A DNA stretch of 64,000 nucleotides from assembly GCA_934524965.1 (NCBI GenBank), contig CAKSYU010000003.1, forward strand, positions 1-64,000, read 5' to 3'. The stretch's first letter is position 1. Every line of letters begins with the position of its first letter. Made by a program: the position numbers and the translations under genes. Origin of the DNA: an uncultured Angelakisella sp. (GTDB lineage: Bacteria > Bacillota > Clostridia > Oscillospirales > Ruminococcaceae). A model generated the notes under the pieces. It was not told the DNA's origin and made no database searches. It was given only the letters and a program-made list of their open reading frames with translations. This document shows, piece by piece, positions 7,127 through 16,110 of this stretch.

Positions 7127-8883
7127 GGTTCATCGGCAAGTTTGGCATTGACGGCGCGGAAAACCGCTTCGTCTGCCTTGCACACCCGCCGGTCATAGGT
7201 CAGCAGCCCGTTGCGTTCGCCTTCCACATCACTCACCTGTGTATAGACGGCGGCGGCAAGCCCCATCGCCTTGGCGGGAAGGATCTGTTCCTCCATCAGC
7301 GCGCGGAACGCGCGGTTGAATTCCGCCGGATCGGCTATTTTTTTATAGCCGAATTCCGTCCCCTCGCCCCAGCAGTGTTCGGGCACGGCGCAGTTGTAGC
7401 CGCCATATTCCGTCAGGCACACAGGGCGCTGTTCACCGGCGGGCTGCCGGTGGTGATAGGGGCGGAAGTACCAGTGGATACTCTTGATATCGCCGCCACC
7501 CTGATCGTACCAGCCGCTGGCGTGGTCAATGGGGCGGGTGTTATCCCGCTTACGGATAAATTCCGTCGCCTTCAGCGCGTCAAACTGCCCCCAGCCCTCG
7601 TTAAAGGGCACCCACAGCGCCAGACTGACAGTGTTATACAAAAGGTCGATCATCTGCCCCAGCTCCTCGTAGTAGTGGGCACGCCCTTTTTCATCGGTAC
7701 GGGAGAAGTAGCGGTAGCGGTCGTCCTTCACCCGCAGCCCCAGGTTGGAGAACACATAGATGGAAAGCGGGGAATAGCGGTCGCCGCCGTTTATCATATC
7801 CTGCCATACCAGCATGCCCAGCCGGTCGCAGTGGTAGTACCAGCGCAGCGGCTCCACCTTGATGTGCTTTCGCAGCATATTAAAGCCAAGGCGCTTCATC
7901 TCGGCAATGTCGTGGATCAGCGCCTCATCGCTGGGGGCGGTGTAGTAGCCGTCACTCCAGTAGCCCTGATCCAGCAGCCCGTTCTGGAAGTAGGGCTTGC
8001 CGTTCAGCAGCAGGCGGGGCAGCCCCTTTTCGTCCTTCCCGATGCCGAAGGAGCGCATACCAAAGTAGCTTTCCACGGTATCGCCGCCCGTCAGGGTGAT
8101 GGTGACATCATAGAGATACGGGTCCTCCGGCGACCACAGGCGCAGCCACTCCGCAGGAATGGAGAGGAGAGCCTCGCCGTTGGTGCCGGATTCACCTGTG
8201 GTGATAATAATGCCGTCCTTGTGAACGGCGATATCAGCATGAGCAGGGTCATCGGCGTCCAGCCGGAGGTGAACGGTGTTTTGTTCCGGCTGGGGGGTGA
8301 TGCGCAGGGAATGAAGATAATTCTGCGGGACAGCTTCCAACCAAACCGTTTGCCAGATGCCGGACTGCGGCGTGTACCAGATGCCGTTGCTTTTCAGCCG
8401 CTGCTTGCCGCGGGAAAGGGAACCGGTATCGGTGGGGTCGGTGACACACAGTTCCAGCGTAAAGGTGCCGTCGGTAAGGCAGTCGGTCAGCTCAAAGGTA
8501 AAGGGCAGGTAGCCGCCGGTGTGGCTGCCCAGTTCTTTGCCATTCAGCCATACCGTGCAGCGCTGGTCTACGGCGCCAAAGTGCAGCAGCAGGCGTCCCG
8601 CCGGATAAAAGCCCTCCGGCAGGGTGACGGTACGGCGGTACCACAGGTACTCATCGGGCTGCAAAATATGCCCCACACCGGAAAGCGGGGCCTCCGGCGA
8701 AAAGGGAACGACGATCCCACCCTGCATCAAGGCGGGCTTTTCCGGCGTTTTGGTGATGGCATACTCCCAAATGCCATTCAAATTCAGGTAGCTTTGCCGC
8801 CTAAGCTGCGGACGGGGGTACTCCGGCAGGGGGTGCTCACGGTCAAGCGTCTCTCCCCAGGGGGTCAGCATGGCTTCTGTCAT
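7123..8883 (-). CDS. Glycoside hydrolase family 2 protein
   Basis: A 586-residue GH2 enzyme (beta-galactosidase/glucuronidase/mannosidase superfamily). The jelly-roll sugar-binding domain lies at about 30-190, the immunoglobulin-like domain at about 190-290 and the TIM barrel after that. The acid/base glutamate is in PFNEGWGQ (Glu429) and the predicted nucleophile is in CLTEYGGYN (Glu492). There is no signal peptide, so it is cytoplasmic. This short form resembles uncharacterised Clostridia GH2 proteins; substrate is not assigned. It ends 32 bases before rnpB. A family-1 palindromic element lies just upstream of its start. Confidence 0.88.
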   Translation of the reverse strand: MTEAMLTPWGETLDREHPLPEYPRPQLRRQSYLNLNGIWEYAITKTPEKPALMQGGIVVPFSPEAPLSGVGHILQPDEYLWYRRTVTLPEGFYPAGRLLLHFGAVDQRCTVWLNGKELGSHTGGYLPFTFELTDCLTDGTFTLELCVTDPTDTGSLSRGKQRLKSNGIWYTPQSGIWQTVWLEAVPQNYLHSLRITPQPEQNTVHLRLDADDPAHADIAVHKDGIIITTGESGTNGEALLSIPAEWLRLWSPEDPYLYDVTITLTGGDTVESYFGMRSFGIGKDEKGLPRLLLNGKPYFQNGLLDQGYWSDGYYTAPSDEALIHDIAEMKRLGFNMLRKHIKVEPLRWYYHCDRLGMLVWQDMINGGDRYSPLSIYVFSNLGLRVKDDRYRYFSRTDEKGRAHYYEELGQMIDLLYNTVSLALWVPFNEGWGQFDALKATEFIRKRDNTRPIDHASGWYDQGGGDIKSIHWYFRPYHHRQPAGEQRPVCLTEYGGYNCAVPEHCWGEGTEFGYKKIADPAEFNRAFRALMEEQILPAKAMGLAAAVYTQVSDVEGERNGLLTYDRRVCKADEAVFRAVNAKLADEP

Positions 8884-8919
8884 GGCAGGTTCCGCCTTTC
8901 TGTCGTAGTTTTGTGCAGC

Positions 8920-9024
8920 GTGCAGCAGGCGCCCCGCAGGGCACCGCCTGCGGGCGGTGTAACCGAGCTTCGCTCGGTTCCGGCGGGGCTGCGCCGCCGC
9001 CCCTGCGGGGCGCCTTTTACCGCA
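8920..9024. repeat. GC-rich palindromic element, family 1 copy B
   Basis: About 105 bp homologous to 3861-3957: same outer arms (GGCGCCCCGCAGG / CCTGCGGGGCGCC), same second arms (CACCGCC-TGCGGGCGGTG) and the same GGCTGCGCCGCCGCC block. The central hairpin differs (ACCGAGCTTCGCTCGGT) but keeps complementarity and the CTTCG loop. It lies between the glycosidase start and the glpK stop. Confidence 0.75.
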
Positions 9025-9046
9025 CGCATATTAGTTTATTTTTGTC

Positions 9047-10534
9047 TCAGCGGTCTTCCCAGTGCTGCACCCGCCCGATGGCTTTATCCCAGCCGCGCAG
9101 GTTCCGTTCACGGGCTTCGGCGGTCATCTGCGGGGTGTACAGCTTATCCAGCGTCCACTGCTCCCGAATCTCATCAAGGTCGTTCCACACGCCGGTGGCA
9201 AGACCGGCAAGGTAAGCGGCGCCCAGCGCCGTCGTTTCACGGATCATGGGGCGGCGAATGGTGGTATTGATGATGTCGCTCTGGAACTGCATGAGGAAGT
9301 TGTTGGCGGAAGCGCCGCCGTCTACCCGCAGCTCCTGCAGCCGGATACCGGTATCCCGCTCCATCGCCACCAGTACATCACGGCTCTGGTACGCAATGGA
9401 TTCCAGCGCGGCACGAATGATGTGTTTGCGGTTGCAGCCGCGGGTCAGCCCCATAATGGCGCCGCGGGCGTACATGTCCCAATGGGGCGCGCCCAAACCG
9501 GTAAAGGCGGGCACCACATACACGCCGCCGTTATCCTCTAGACGGGTGGCAAAGTATTCGCTGTCCGCCGCCTCGTGAATGAGGTGCAGCTCATCACGGA
9601 TCCACTGAATGACTGCGCCGCCGATGAAAACGCTGCCCTCCAGGGCGTAGCGGGCAGTGCCATCGGCGCTTGCCGCCATGGTGGTCACCAGCCCGTTTTT
9701 GCTCTGGAAAATATCCGTTCCGGTGTTCATCAGGAGGAAGCAGCCGGTGCCGTATGTATTCTTCGCTTCGCCGGGGGCAAAGCAGGTCTGCCCGAACAGC
9801 GCCGCCTGCTGGTCGCCGGCACAGCCCGCAATGGGGATCTCCACACCGGCATAGTTCATGGTGCCGTAAATAGCGCTGGAGGGCTTGACCTCCGGCAGCA
9901 TGCTCATGGGGATATCCAATGCTTCGCAGATTTTTTTATCCCAGCACATGTGGCGGATATCGTACAACATGGTGCGGCTGGCGTTGGTGTAGTCGGTGAC
10001 ATGCACCCGCCCGCCGGTCAGCTTCCAGATGAGCCAGGTATCCACGGTGCCGAAGAGGAGGCGTCCCTCCTGTGCCATTTTGCGGGCGTCCGGCACATTG
10101 TCCAAAATCCACTTGATCTTGGTGCCGGAAAAATAGGCGTCGATGAGAAGCCCCGTGCGCTCGCGGATATAGTCCTCCAGCCCCTGCCGCTTCAGCTCCT
10201 CGCAGAGCGGCGCGGTGCGGCGGCACTGCCACACAATGGCATTGTAGATGGGGCGACCGGTCTCCTTATCCCACACGATGGTGGTCTCGCGCTGGTTGGT
10301 GATGCCGATAGCGGCGATCTCCTCCGGCAGGACATTGCTTTTGGCAAGCACCTCCACCATTACGCCGTACTGGGAGGAGTAGATCTCCATGGGGTCGTGC
10401 TCCACATAACCGGCTTTGGGGTAGTGCTGGGGGAACTCCTTTTGCCCCATGGCGATGATATTCTGTTCCCGATCGAACAGAATGGCACGGGAGCTGGTGG
10501 TTCCCTGATCGAGTGCGATGACATATTGCTTCAT
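9047..10534 (-). CDS. glpK: Glycerol kinase GlpK
   Basis: A 495-residue FGGY-family kinase that phosphorylates glycerol to glycerol-3-phosphate. The N-terminus carries the ATP-loop [10 protein letters not shown] (residues 8-17), followed by the family stretches [39 protein letters not shown] and a C-terminal [17 protein letters not shown]. Length is typical. The frame continues upstream to 10633, but ATG at 10534 gives the canonical N-terminus and has GGAGGCG upstream. No glpF or glpD neighbour is present, so it appears to stand alone. Confidence 0.97.
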   Translation of the reverse strand: MKQYVIALDQGTTSSRAILFDREQNIIAMGQKEFPQHYPKAGYVEHDPMEIYSSQYGVMVEVLAKSNVLPEEIAAIGITNQRETTIVWDKETGRPIYNAIVWQCRRTAPLCEELKRQGLEDYIRERTGLLIDAYFSGTKIKWILDNVPDARKMAQEGRLLFGTVDTWLIWKLTGGRVHVTDYTNASRTMLYDIRHMCWDKKICEALDIPMSMLPEVKPSSAIYGTMNYAGVEIPIAGCAGDQQAALFGQTCFAPGEAKNTYGTGCFLLMNTGTDIFQSKNGLVTTMAASADGTARYALEGSVFIGGAVIQWIRDELHLIHEAADSEYFATRLEDNGGVYVVPAFTGLGAPHWDMYARGAIMGLTRGCNRKHIIRAALESIAYQSRDVLVAMERDTGIRLQELRVDGGASANNFLMQFQSDIINTTIRRPMIRETTALGAAYLAGLATGVWNDLDEIREQWTLDKLYTPQMTAEARERNLRGWDKAIGRVQHWEDR

Positions 10535-10838
10535 GGCGGCGCCTCCTTGCGGCAAATTTCTATCTTTCATTGTAATCATTTTTGCCCCCGCTGTCAAAGA
10601 AAACCGCCCGAAACAACGCATTTGGAACGACATAAAAAGGGAAAATCGCTACTGATTTTATATAATACCGCCCAGTAAAATCCATAAATTATAAAAACCG
10701 TGCCCAGCCATTTCCAAATTTGTAAATGTTCCGTAAAAAGTCACTGCTTTTTTATCTGCCTGATTTTATCAGAGATCACAAAGAAAATGCCCCCGTATCC
10801 GAAGATACAGAGGCACCTGTCTTTCACAAAGATCGGAA
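10535..10838. other. Intergenic region upstream of glpK
   Basis: No ORF is supported. It is AT-rich near 10640-10720, consistent with the glpK promoter region, and holds the terminator of the XRE gene at 10788-10815. I could not fix a single convincing promoter. Confidence 0.5.
10788..10815 (-). terminator. Intrinsic terminator of the XRE regulator gene
   Basis: On the minus strand TGCCTCTGTATC-TTCG-GATACGGGGGCA followed by TTTTCTTTG; a UUCG tetraloop closes the stem. Confidence 0.85.
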
Positions 10839-11303
10839 TTATTTTCTTTTCAGGTCTTTGCATATCACATAAACGCCCACCAGCATTTCGGCGATGGACA
10901 GCCCCAGCAGAAGCCCCGAGAAAAAATCCATGACATCGGAACCGCCCAGAGTGCGCGACGATGCCTGAAGAGCGATGCCCATAACGATGAGGATAACGCC
11001 GGTCAGCATTCCTTTTTGCTTTTCCAGCTCCTGCGTTCTTCTCAGCAGATCGAGGATCTGTTCCTCATCATATACCCGGATACTTTTCTCATCGGCTTCC
11101 TCGCCGTCCATCAGCTCGGAGACCGAGACCTTTAATTCCTCACACAAACTTTTTACGACGGCATAATCGGGCATACATTTTCCCGTTTCCCATTTTGAAA
11201 CGGTTTTGTTGGAAACCCCCAGACGCTCGGCTAACTGCTCCTGCGTTAAATTTTGTTCTTTCCGCTTTTTGGTGATAAACCTGCCTGCTTTGATCTGATC
11301 CAT
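10839..11303 (-). CDS. Membrane-anchored XRE-family regulator
   Basis: A 154-residue protein with an N-terminal Cro/C1-type helix-turn-helix (about 8-62; LTQEQLAERLGVSNKTVSKW) and a C-terminal half with two hydrophobic segments (about 99-115 and 128-146), so probably a membrane-tethered DNA-binding protein. Such proteins are common in Firmicutes and often sense envelope or peptide stress, but the target is unknown. ATG at 11303 is preceded by GGAGGCATC. Monocistronic, with its own terminator. Confidence 0.85.
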   Translation of the reverse strand: MDQIKAGRFITKKRKEQNLTQEQLAERLGVSNKTVSKWETGKCMPDYAVVKSLCEELKVSVSELMDGEEADEKSIRVYDEEQILDLLRRTQELEKQKGMLTGVILIVMGIALQASSRTLGGSDVMDFFSGLLLGLSIAEMLVGVYVICKDLKRK

Positions 11304-11609
11304 TTCAGATGCCTCCTTTGCCTCTTTGATGATAAAATAGCATTTTTACCGATAGAATAATACCCCCTGTAAGGCGAATAAGGGTGGAAAAATAATTATT
11401 TGGTCGTTTTACGCTGATAAGCGTTCCCCTGCCTGCCTTGGTATGCTGCTTTTGACGGCAGCCGTGGGGGAGCGGGGTGTTTTGGCAGAAAGGGAAAGTT
11501 TAAGGAATGTTCACTTCCCTTTGTGCCAAAAATGTGTTACAATACAACATTGGGGAACTATCCCGAAATAAAAACCCCGCCGTGACGCGGGGAGCAAGGA
11601 GCATAGACT
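11304..11609. other. Intergenic region upstream of deoB
   Basis: No gene seen. It contains an imperfect inverted repeat (AAGGGAAAGT 11490-11499 against ACTTCCCTT 11513-11521), a TACAAT -10-like hexamer near 11537 preceded by TGTGT, and a CCCCGC/GCGGGG hairpin (11575-11592) just before the deoB ribosome site. The inverted repeat could be an operator for deoB. Confidence 0.45.
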
Positions 11610-12782
11610 ATGGAAAAACGCGTTTTTCTCATTGTGCTGGATAGCTGCGGCTGCGGCGAAATGCCGGACAGCGCCGACTTTGGCGACGCGGGCAGCAATA
11701 CCCTGCGCGCCTGTACCACTTCCTCCAAGCTGGATATTCCGATGCTGACCCAAATGGGTATTTTTAATATTGATGAGGTAGGCTGCGGCACCCCTGTGGC
11801 GGCGCCGGTGGGCGCCTACGGCAGAATGGCGGAAAAGAGCCGCGGCAAGGATACCACCATCGGTCACTGGGAGCTGGCGGGCGTGATCTCGCCCCAGCCC
11901 ATGCCCACTTTCCCCCATGGCTTCCCTGAGGACTTCATCAAAGCCTTTGAGGAAAAGACCGGTCGTAAGGTATTGTGCAACAAGCCCTATTCCGGCACCG
12001 AGGTCATTAAGGACTACGGCAGGGAACAGAAGGAGACCGGTGGGCTGATCTGCTACACCTCTGCCGACAGCGTATTCCAGATCGCGGCGAACGAAGCCGA
12101 TATCCCCGTGGAGGAGCTGTACCATATCTGCGAGGAGGCGCGGGAGATGCTGCACGGACCGGAGCTGGGCGTCGGTCGCGTCATTGCCCGCCCCTATGTA
12201 GGGGAATACCCCAACTACACCCGCACCAGCAACCGCCACGATTTTTCGCTGAAGCCGCCCAAAAAGACGCTGCTGGATTACATCGAGGCGGCAGGGCTTG
12301 CCTCCATCGGCGTCGGCAAGATCTATGATATCTTTGCCGGTCAGGGCATTACCGAGATGGTGCGCAACAAGAGCAACACCGACGGCATGAACCACACCCT
12401 TGACTACGCCGCCAAGGATTTTGAGGGGCTGTGCTTTGTCAACCTGGTGGATTTTGATATGCTGTACGGTCACCGCAACGATGTGGACGGCTATGCCAAC
12501 GCCCTGACCGAGTTTGACGCGCAGCTGCGTCAGCTGATCCCGCTGCTGCGCCCTGATGACCTGCTGTTCATCACGGCAGACCACGGCTGCGACCCCTCCA
12601 CCCCCAGCACCGACCACTCCCGCGAGCATGTCCCCATGCTTGCCTACGGCGAAAAGGTAAAGCCCGGCGTCAACATCGGCACCCGCTCCACCTATGCCGA
12701 CCTTGCCGCGACCGTCGCGGAGTATCTCGGCGTCAAGGCAGAGATCGCCGGCGAGAGCTTCCTGAGCGAAATTCTGAAATAA
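11610..12782 (+). CDS. deoB: Phosphopentomutase DeoB
   Basis: A 390-residue alkaline-phosphatase-superfamily enzyme interconverting (deoxy)ribose-1-phosphate and -5-phosphate for nucleoside breakdown and salvage. Metal-binding motifs are visible: IVLDSCGCGEMPDSADFGD near the N-terminus (Asp11), KDTTIGHWELAG around the phosphothreonine, and the C-terminal TADHGCDPSTPSTDHSREHVP. Length is standard. GCAAGGAGC precedes the ATG. No deoC or nucleoside phosphorylase is adjacent; lepB follows after 19 bases and may be co-transcribed. Confidence 0.97.
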   Translation: MEKRVFLIVLDSCGCGEMPDSADFGDAGSNTLRACTTSSKLDIPMLTQMGIFNIDEVGCGTPVAAPVGAYGRMAEKSRGKDTTIGHWELAGVISPQPMPTFPHGFPEDFIKAFEEKTGRKVLCNKPYSGTEVIKDYGREQKETGGLICYTSADSVFQIAANEADIPVEELYHICEEAREMLHGPELGVGRVIARPYVGEYPNYTRTSNRHDFSLKPPKKTLLDYIEAAGLASIGVGKIYDIFAGQGITEMVRNKSNTDGMNHTLDYAAKDFEGLCFVNLVDFDMLYGHRNDVDGYANALTEFDAQLRQLIPLLRPDDLLFITADHGCDPSTPSTDHSREHVPMLAYGEKVKPGVNIGTRSTYADLAATVAEYLGVKAEIAGESFLSEILK

Positions 12783-12801
12783 AAGATTTGAGAGGAACCC
12801 C

Positions 12802-13413
12802 ATGACCGATAAGATAGAAAACGGCGCGGAGCCGGTAAACACCGCTCCGGCAGCGCCTGAGGGCAGCGACCCCAAAAAAGAAAAACAGCCCATGACCGCA
12901 AAGCGCCTTTTTAAGGAGTGGATCCTCCCCTTCGGGCTGGAGATCCTGGCGCTGGCGCTCATTGTCAAATTCGTATTCTTTGTCCCCATTGTCCCCACCG
13001 GCAGCATGGAGCCGACCATTGCCGAGCACAGCGCGCTGTTTGCCTTGCGGGTACATGATACCGAAAAGCTGCAGCGCGGCGATATCATCGTCTTTACGGC
13101 GGAAACACCGGAGCTGGAGGGCACCACCCTTATCAAGCGGCTCATCGGTCTGCCGGGCGACCATGTGGAGATCGCCGAGGACGGCACTTTGAGCATCAAC
13201 GGCGAGGTGCAGGCGGAGGACTATGTGGTGTACCAGTACCCCATGCCCCGCACCTTTGATGTGCCGGAGGGCTGTTACCTCTTTATGGGGGATAACCGCG
13301 CCAACTCGCGCGATGCCCGCTACTGGGAAAACCCCTATGTTTCCGCCGATGCCATTCAGGGCAGGGCGATCTTTACCCTGTACCCGTTCAGTAACTTCGG
13401 CAAGCTGAAATAA
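12802..13413 (+). CDS. lepB: Signal peptidase I
   Basis: A 203-residue type I signal peptidase that removes signal peptides from exported proteins. A charged N-terminal stretch of about 40 residues is followed by one membrane segment (about 41-62). The catalytic serine is in TGSMEPT (Ser68) and the lysine base in LIKRLIGLPGD (Lys112); the conserved MGDNRANSRDARYW box lies near the C-terminus. The active site faces outside. Spacing to deoB is short (AGAGGAACC site). Confidence 0.95.
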   Translation: MTDKIENGAEPVNTAPAAPEGSDPKKEKQPMTAKRLFKEWILPFGLEILALALIVKFVFFVPIVPTGSMEPTIAEHSALFALRVHDTEKLQRGDIIVFTAETPELEGTTLIKRLIGLPGDHVEIAEDGTLSINGEVQAEDYVVYQYPMPRTFDVPEGCYLFMGDNRANSRDARYWENPYVSADAIQGRAIFTLYPFSNFGKLK

Positions 13414-13452
13414 GCCCAAGCCTATCACTTTTCGTATCGGAGCTATGAGTAA

Positions 13453-14985
13453 ATGAACAAAACCGCAGTACACGCCATCATTATGGTGCTGACCACTATA
13501 TTGGCTAAGGTTCTCGGCTTCTGCCGGGAGCTTTCGCTGGCGTTTTCCTACGGCGCCAGCAATGTCAGCGACGCCTATGTGGTGGCGTTTACGCTGCCCA
13601 CGATCCTGTTTTCGGGGTTGGGCACCGCGATGCTGACCAGCTACATCAGCGTCTATACCGACCTCCAGCAGAACCGCCCGGGCGAGGAAAAGCCGTTCCA
13701 CAATCAGGTCATCACCATGTCGTTTTTGCTTTCGGTGGGCTTTATCGCGGTGTTTCTGGCGCTGCGCTACCCCATTGTGCGGTTGTTCGCGCTGGGCTTT
13801 GAGGGCGCGCAGCTTGACCTGACGGTAAACCTTTCCTCGGTGATGATCGCCTCGCTGGTATTCCTCGGCGTGGGGTATATCCTGCAGGGCTATTTACAGA
13901 TGAAGGGCTGCTTCTTTGCCGTGGGTATGGTAAGCGTGCCGCTGAATATCGCGGTCATCGCCACCATTCTTACCGCCGGTGAAAACTACGATATTCTGGG
14001 CTGGGGCGTTGTCATCGGCTATGCCGGCGAGTTCCTGCTGGTGCTGCTGGTGGCGCTGCGGCATCAGTTCAGCTACCACCCCGACGCCGCGTTCCGCAAC
14101 CGCAATATCCGCAAGTTCCTGGTGATGGTGCTGCCCATTTTCCTCGGCAAGACCATCAACTCCATCAATATCATCATCGATAAAAGCATCGCTTCGCTGC
14201 TTTCGGAGGGTGTGGTCTCGGTGCTGAATTACGGCAACCGCATCACCGGCTTTGTTACCTCGGTATTCGTGGTCTCCATCACCACCGCGCTGTTCCCGCA
14301 GCTTTCCCGCCTTTCCGCCGCCAGCGATACCAAGCAGCTGAAGCGCACCTATCGTTCCAGCTGCGGTATTATCGGGCTGTTTGTGATTCCCATCGCGGCG
14401 GGCATGATGATGTTTTCCCAGGAATTTGTCCGGCTGCTTTTCCTGCGCGGTGAATTCACCGAGTACGATGTACAGCGCACCGGCGAGGTGGTGTTCTTCT
14501 ATGCACTGGGGCTGCTGTTTTACAGCCTGAAGGAAGTTACCATCAATGTATACTATGCCCTGCAGGATACCAAAACGCCCACCGTCAACTCGCTGCTGGC
14601 GATCATTCTCAACATTGTGCTGAACCTTTTGCTGATGCAGAAGATGGAGCACAAGGGTCTGGCGCTGGCAACGGCGCTTTCCAGCTTTATCACCACGGTG
14701 CTGCTGCTGATCCAGCTCCAGCACAAGATGGGACACATGGGCTACCGCTATCTGGCGGGAACCTACATTAAAATGATGATCGCCGCCGGCGTGATGACCG
14801 CGGCGACCCTGCCATTCTACCACTGGTTCTCGACGAAAACCAGCTCGCTGCTGGTGGCGCTGCTGGCGGCGATCGTGGTGGCGATGATCGTCTACTTTAT
14901 CGCCTGCCTGCTGCTGCGGGTAAAGGAGCTGGGGCATGTGGTGGTCGCCCTTGCGGAGCGCTTTCGCCGGAAGCGCACGGCATAA
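13453..14985 (+). CDS. murJ: MurJ-type lipid II flippase
   Basis: A 510-residue MVIN/MOP-superfamily membrane protein with about 14 hydrophobic segments. MurJ flips lipid II across the membrane for peptidoglycan synthesis. The N-terminal LAKVLGFCRELSLAFSYGASNVSDAYVVAFTLP matches the family start, and a later charged VLPIFLGKTINSINIIIDKSIAS marks the second half. A separate SpoVB-like homologue lies at 28933-30504. The ATG lacks a strong ribosome site (GGAGCTATGAGTAA). Confidence 0.93.
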   Translation: MNKTAVHAIIMVLTTILAKVLGFCRELSLAFSYGASNVSDAYVVAFTLPTILFSGLGTAMLTSYISVYTDLQQNRPGEEKPFHNQVITMSFLLSVGFIAVFLALRYPIVRLFALGFEGAQLDLTVNLSSVMIASLVFLGVGYILQGYLQMKGCFFAVGMVSVPLNIAVIATILTAGENYDILGWGVVIGYAGEFLLVLLVALRHQFSYHPDAAFRNRNIRKFLVMVLPIFLGKTINSINIIIDKSIASLLSEGVVSVLNYGNRITGFVTSVFVVSITTALFPQLSRLSAASDTKQLKRTYRSSCGIIGLFVIPIAAGMMMFSQEFVRLLFLRGEFTEYDVQRTGEVVFFYALGLLFYSLKEVTINVYYALQDTKTPTVNSLLAIILNIVLNLLLMQKMEHKGLALATALSSFITTVLLLIQLQHKMGHMGYRYLAGTYIKMMIAAGVMTAATLPFYHWFSTKTSSLLVALLAAIVVAMIVYFIACLLLRVKELGHVVVALAERFRRKRTA

Positions 14986-15024
14986 ATAAAGCAAAAAGAT
15001 TTTACCCAAAAGGAGGGAACGCCG

Positions 15025-16110
15025 ATGGCGCAGAAGATCATGGTAGGCATGAGCGGCGGGGTGGATAGCTCGGTCGCGGCTTACCTGCTGCTCCGTCAGG
15101 GGTACGAGGTCACCGGCGTGACCTTTAAGCTGTGGGACGACCCCACGCTGGAATCCGGCTGCTGCAGCGCCGATGATGTGCGTGACGCCGCCTATGTCTG
15201 CCAGCAGCTGGGGATCCCGCACTATGTCATCAATTATAAAGACCTGTTCCGGCAGGAGGTGGTGGCGCCCTTTGTGGAGGAATACCTGCGCGGGCGGACG
15301 CCGAACCCCTGCATCAACTGCAACCGCTATATCAAATTCGGCGCCTTTTCCCATAAATTAAAGGAGCTGGGATTTGACCTGATGGCGACCGGTCACTATG
15401 CCCGCTGCGGCTATAACGAAGCCACCGCCCGCTGGGAGCTGCAAAGAGCTGTTCACCCGGAAAAGGATCAAAGCTATGTTTTATGCCACCTTACGCAGGA
15501 GCAGCTTTCGATGCTGCGGCTGCCGCTGGGGGAATACTCTAAGCCGGAGATCCGCGCCCTTGCCAAGGAAAGCGGGCTGGTGGTTGCCCAAAAGCCGGAC
15601 AGTCAGGATATCTGCTTTGTGCCCGACGGCAATTACAACGCATTTTTGCACCGCTGGACAGGGCAGGAGCTGCCCGCCGGTCACTTTGTGGCGGAGGACG
15701 GCACCGTGCTTGGCACCAACAAGGGCATTACCCATTACACCATCGGTCAGCGCAAAGGGTTGGGCATCTCGCTGGGGTGCCACGCCTTTGTCCGCCGAAT
15801 CAATGCGGCGGAAAATACTGTGGAGCTGACCACCGATGAAAGCCGACTGTTCCATAGGGTCATCTTTGCCGATGACCTGAACTGGATTGCCATAGACGAC
15901 CTGCGTGAGCCGCTGGAGGTGGAGGCGAAGATCCGCTACGCCCATCGTGCGGCGGCAGCAGTCATTACTCCCGATGCCGCAGGAACAGTTCGGATCGAAT
16001 TTAAAGAAGCACAACGCGCGCCGGCGCCCGGACAGGCTGTGGTTTTTTACCGTGGCGATACGGTCATCGGCGGTGGAACGATAACAGATATGGAGGAACC
16101 GATATGCTGA
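15025..16110 (+). CDS. mnmA: tRNA 2-thiouridine synthase MnmA
   Basis: A 361-residue enzyme that makes 2-thiouridine at the wobble position of Lys, Glu and Gln tRNAs. It has the PP-loop GMSGGVDSS (residues 8-16), the catalytic Cys region NPCINCNRYIKF (Cys99) and the second active-site cysteine in SQDICFVPDG (Cys197). AAAGGAGGG precedes the ATG. Its last codons overlap the tldD start by seven bases, indicating translational coupling. The sulfur donor desulfurase is not adjacent; the one at 3970 is of the selenium-associated type. Confidence 0.97.
   Translation: MAQKIMVGMSGGVDSSVAAYLLLRQGYEVTGVTFKLWDDPTLESGCCSADDVRDAAYVCQQLGIPHYVINYKDLFRQEVVAPFVEEYLRGRTPNPCINCNRYIKFGAFSHKLKELGFDLMATGHYARCGYNEATARWELQRAVHPEKDQSYVLCHLTQEQLSMLRLPLGEYSKPEIRALAKESGLVVAQKPDSQDICFVPDGNYNAFLHRWTGQELPAGHFVAEDGTVLGTNKGITHYTIGQRKGLGISLGCHAFVRRINAAENTVELTTDESRLFHRVIFADDLNWIAIDDLREPLEVEAKIRYAHRAAAAVITPDAAGTVRIEFKEAQRAPAPGQAVVFYRGDTVIGGGTITDMEEPIC

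Noticed and set aside
6913-9270. 785-codon plus-strand ORF across rnpB, the GH2 gene and glpK
   Set aside because: It is antisense to three confident features; the composition is that of a shadow frame in GC-rich DNA with no recognisable domain.
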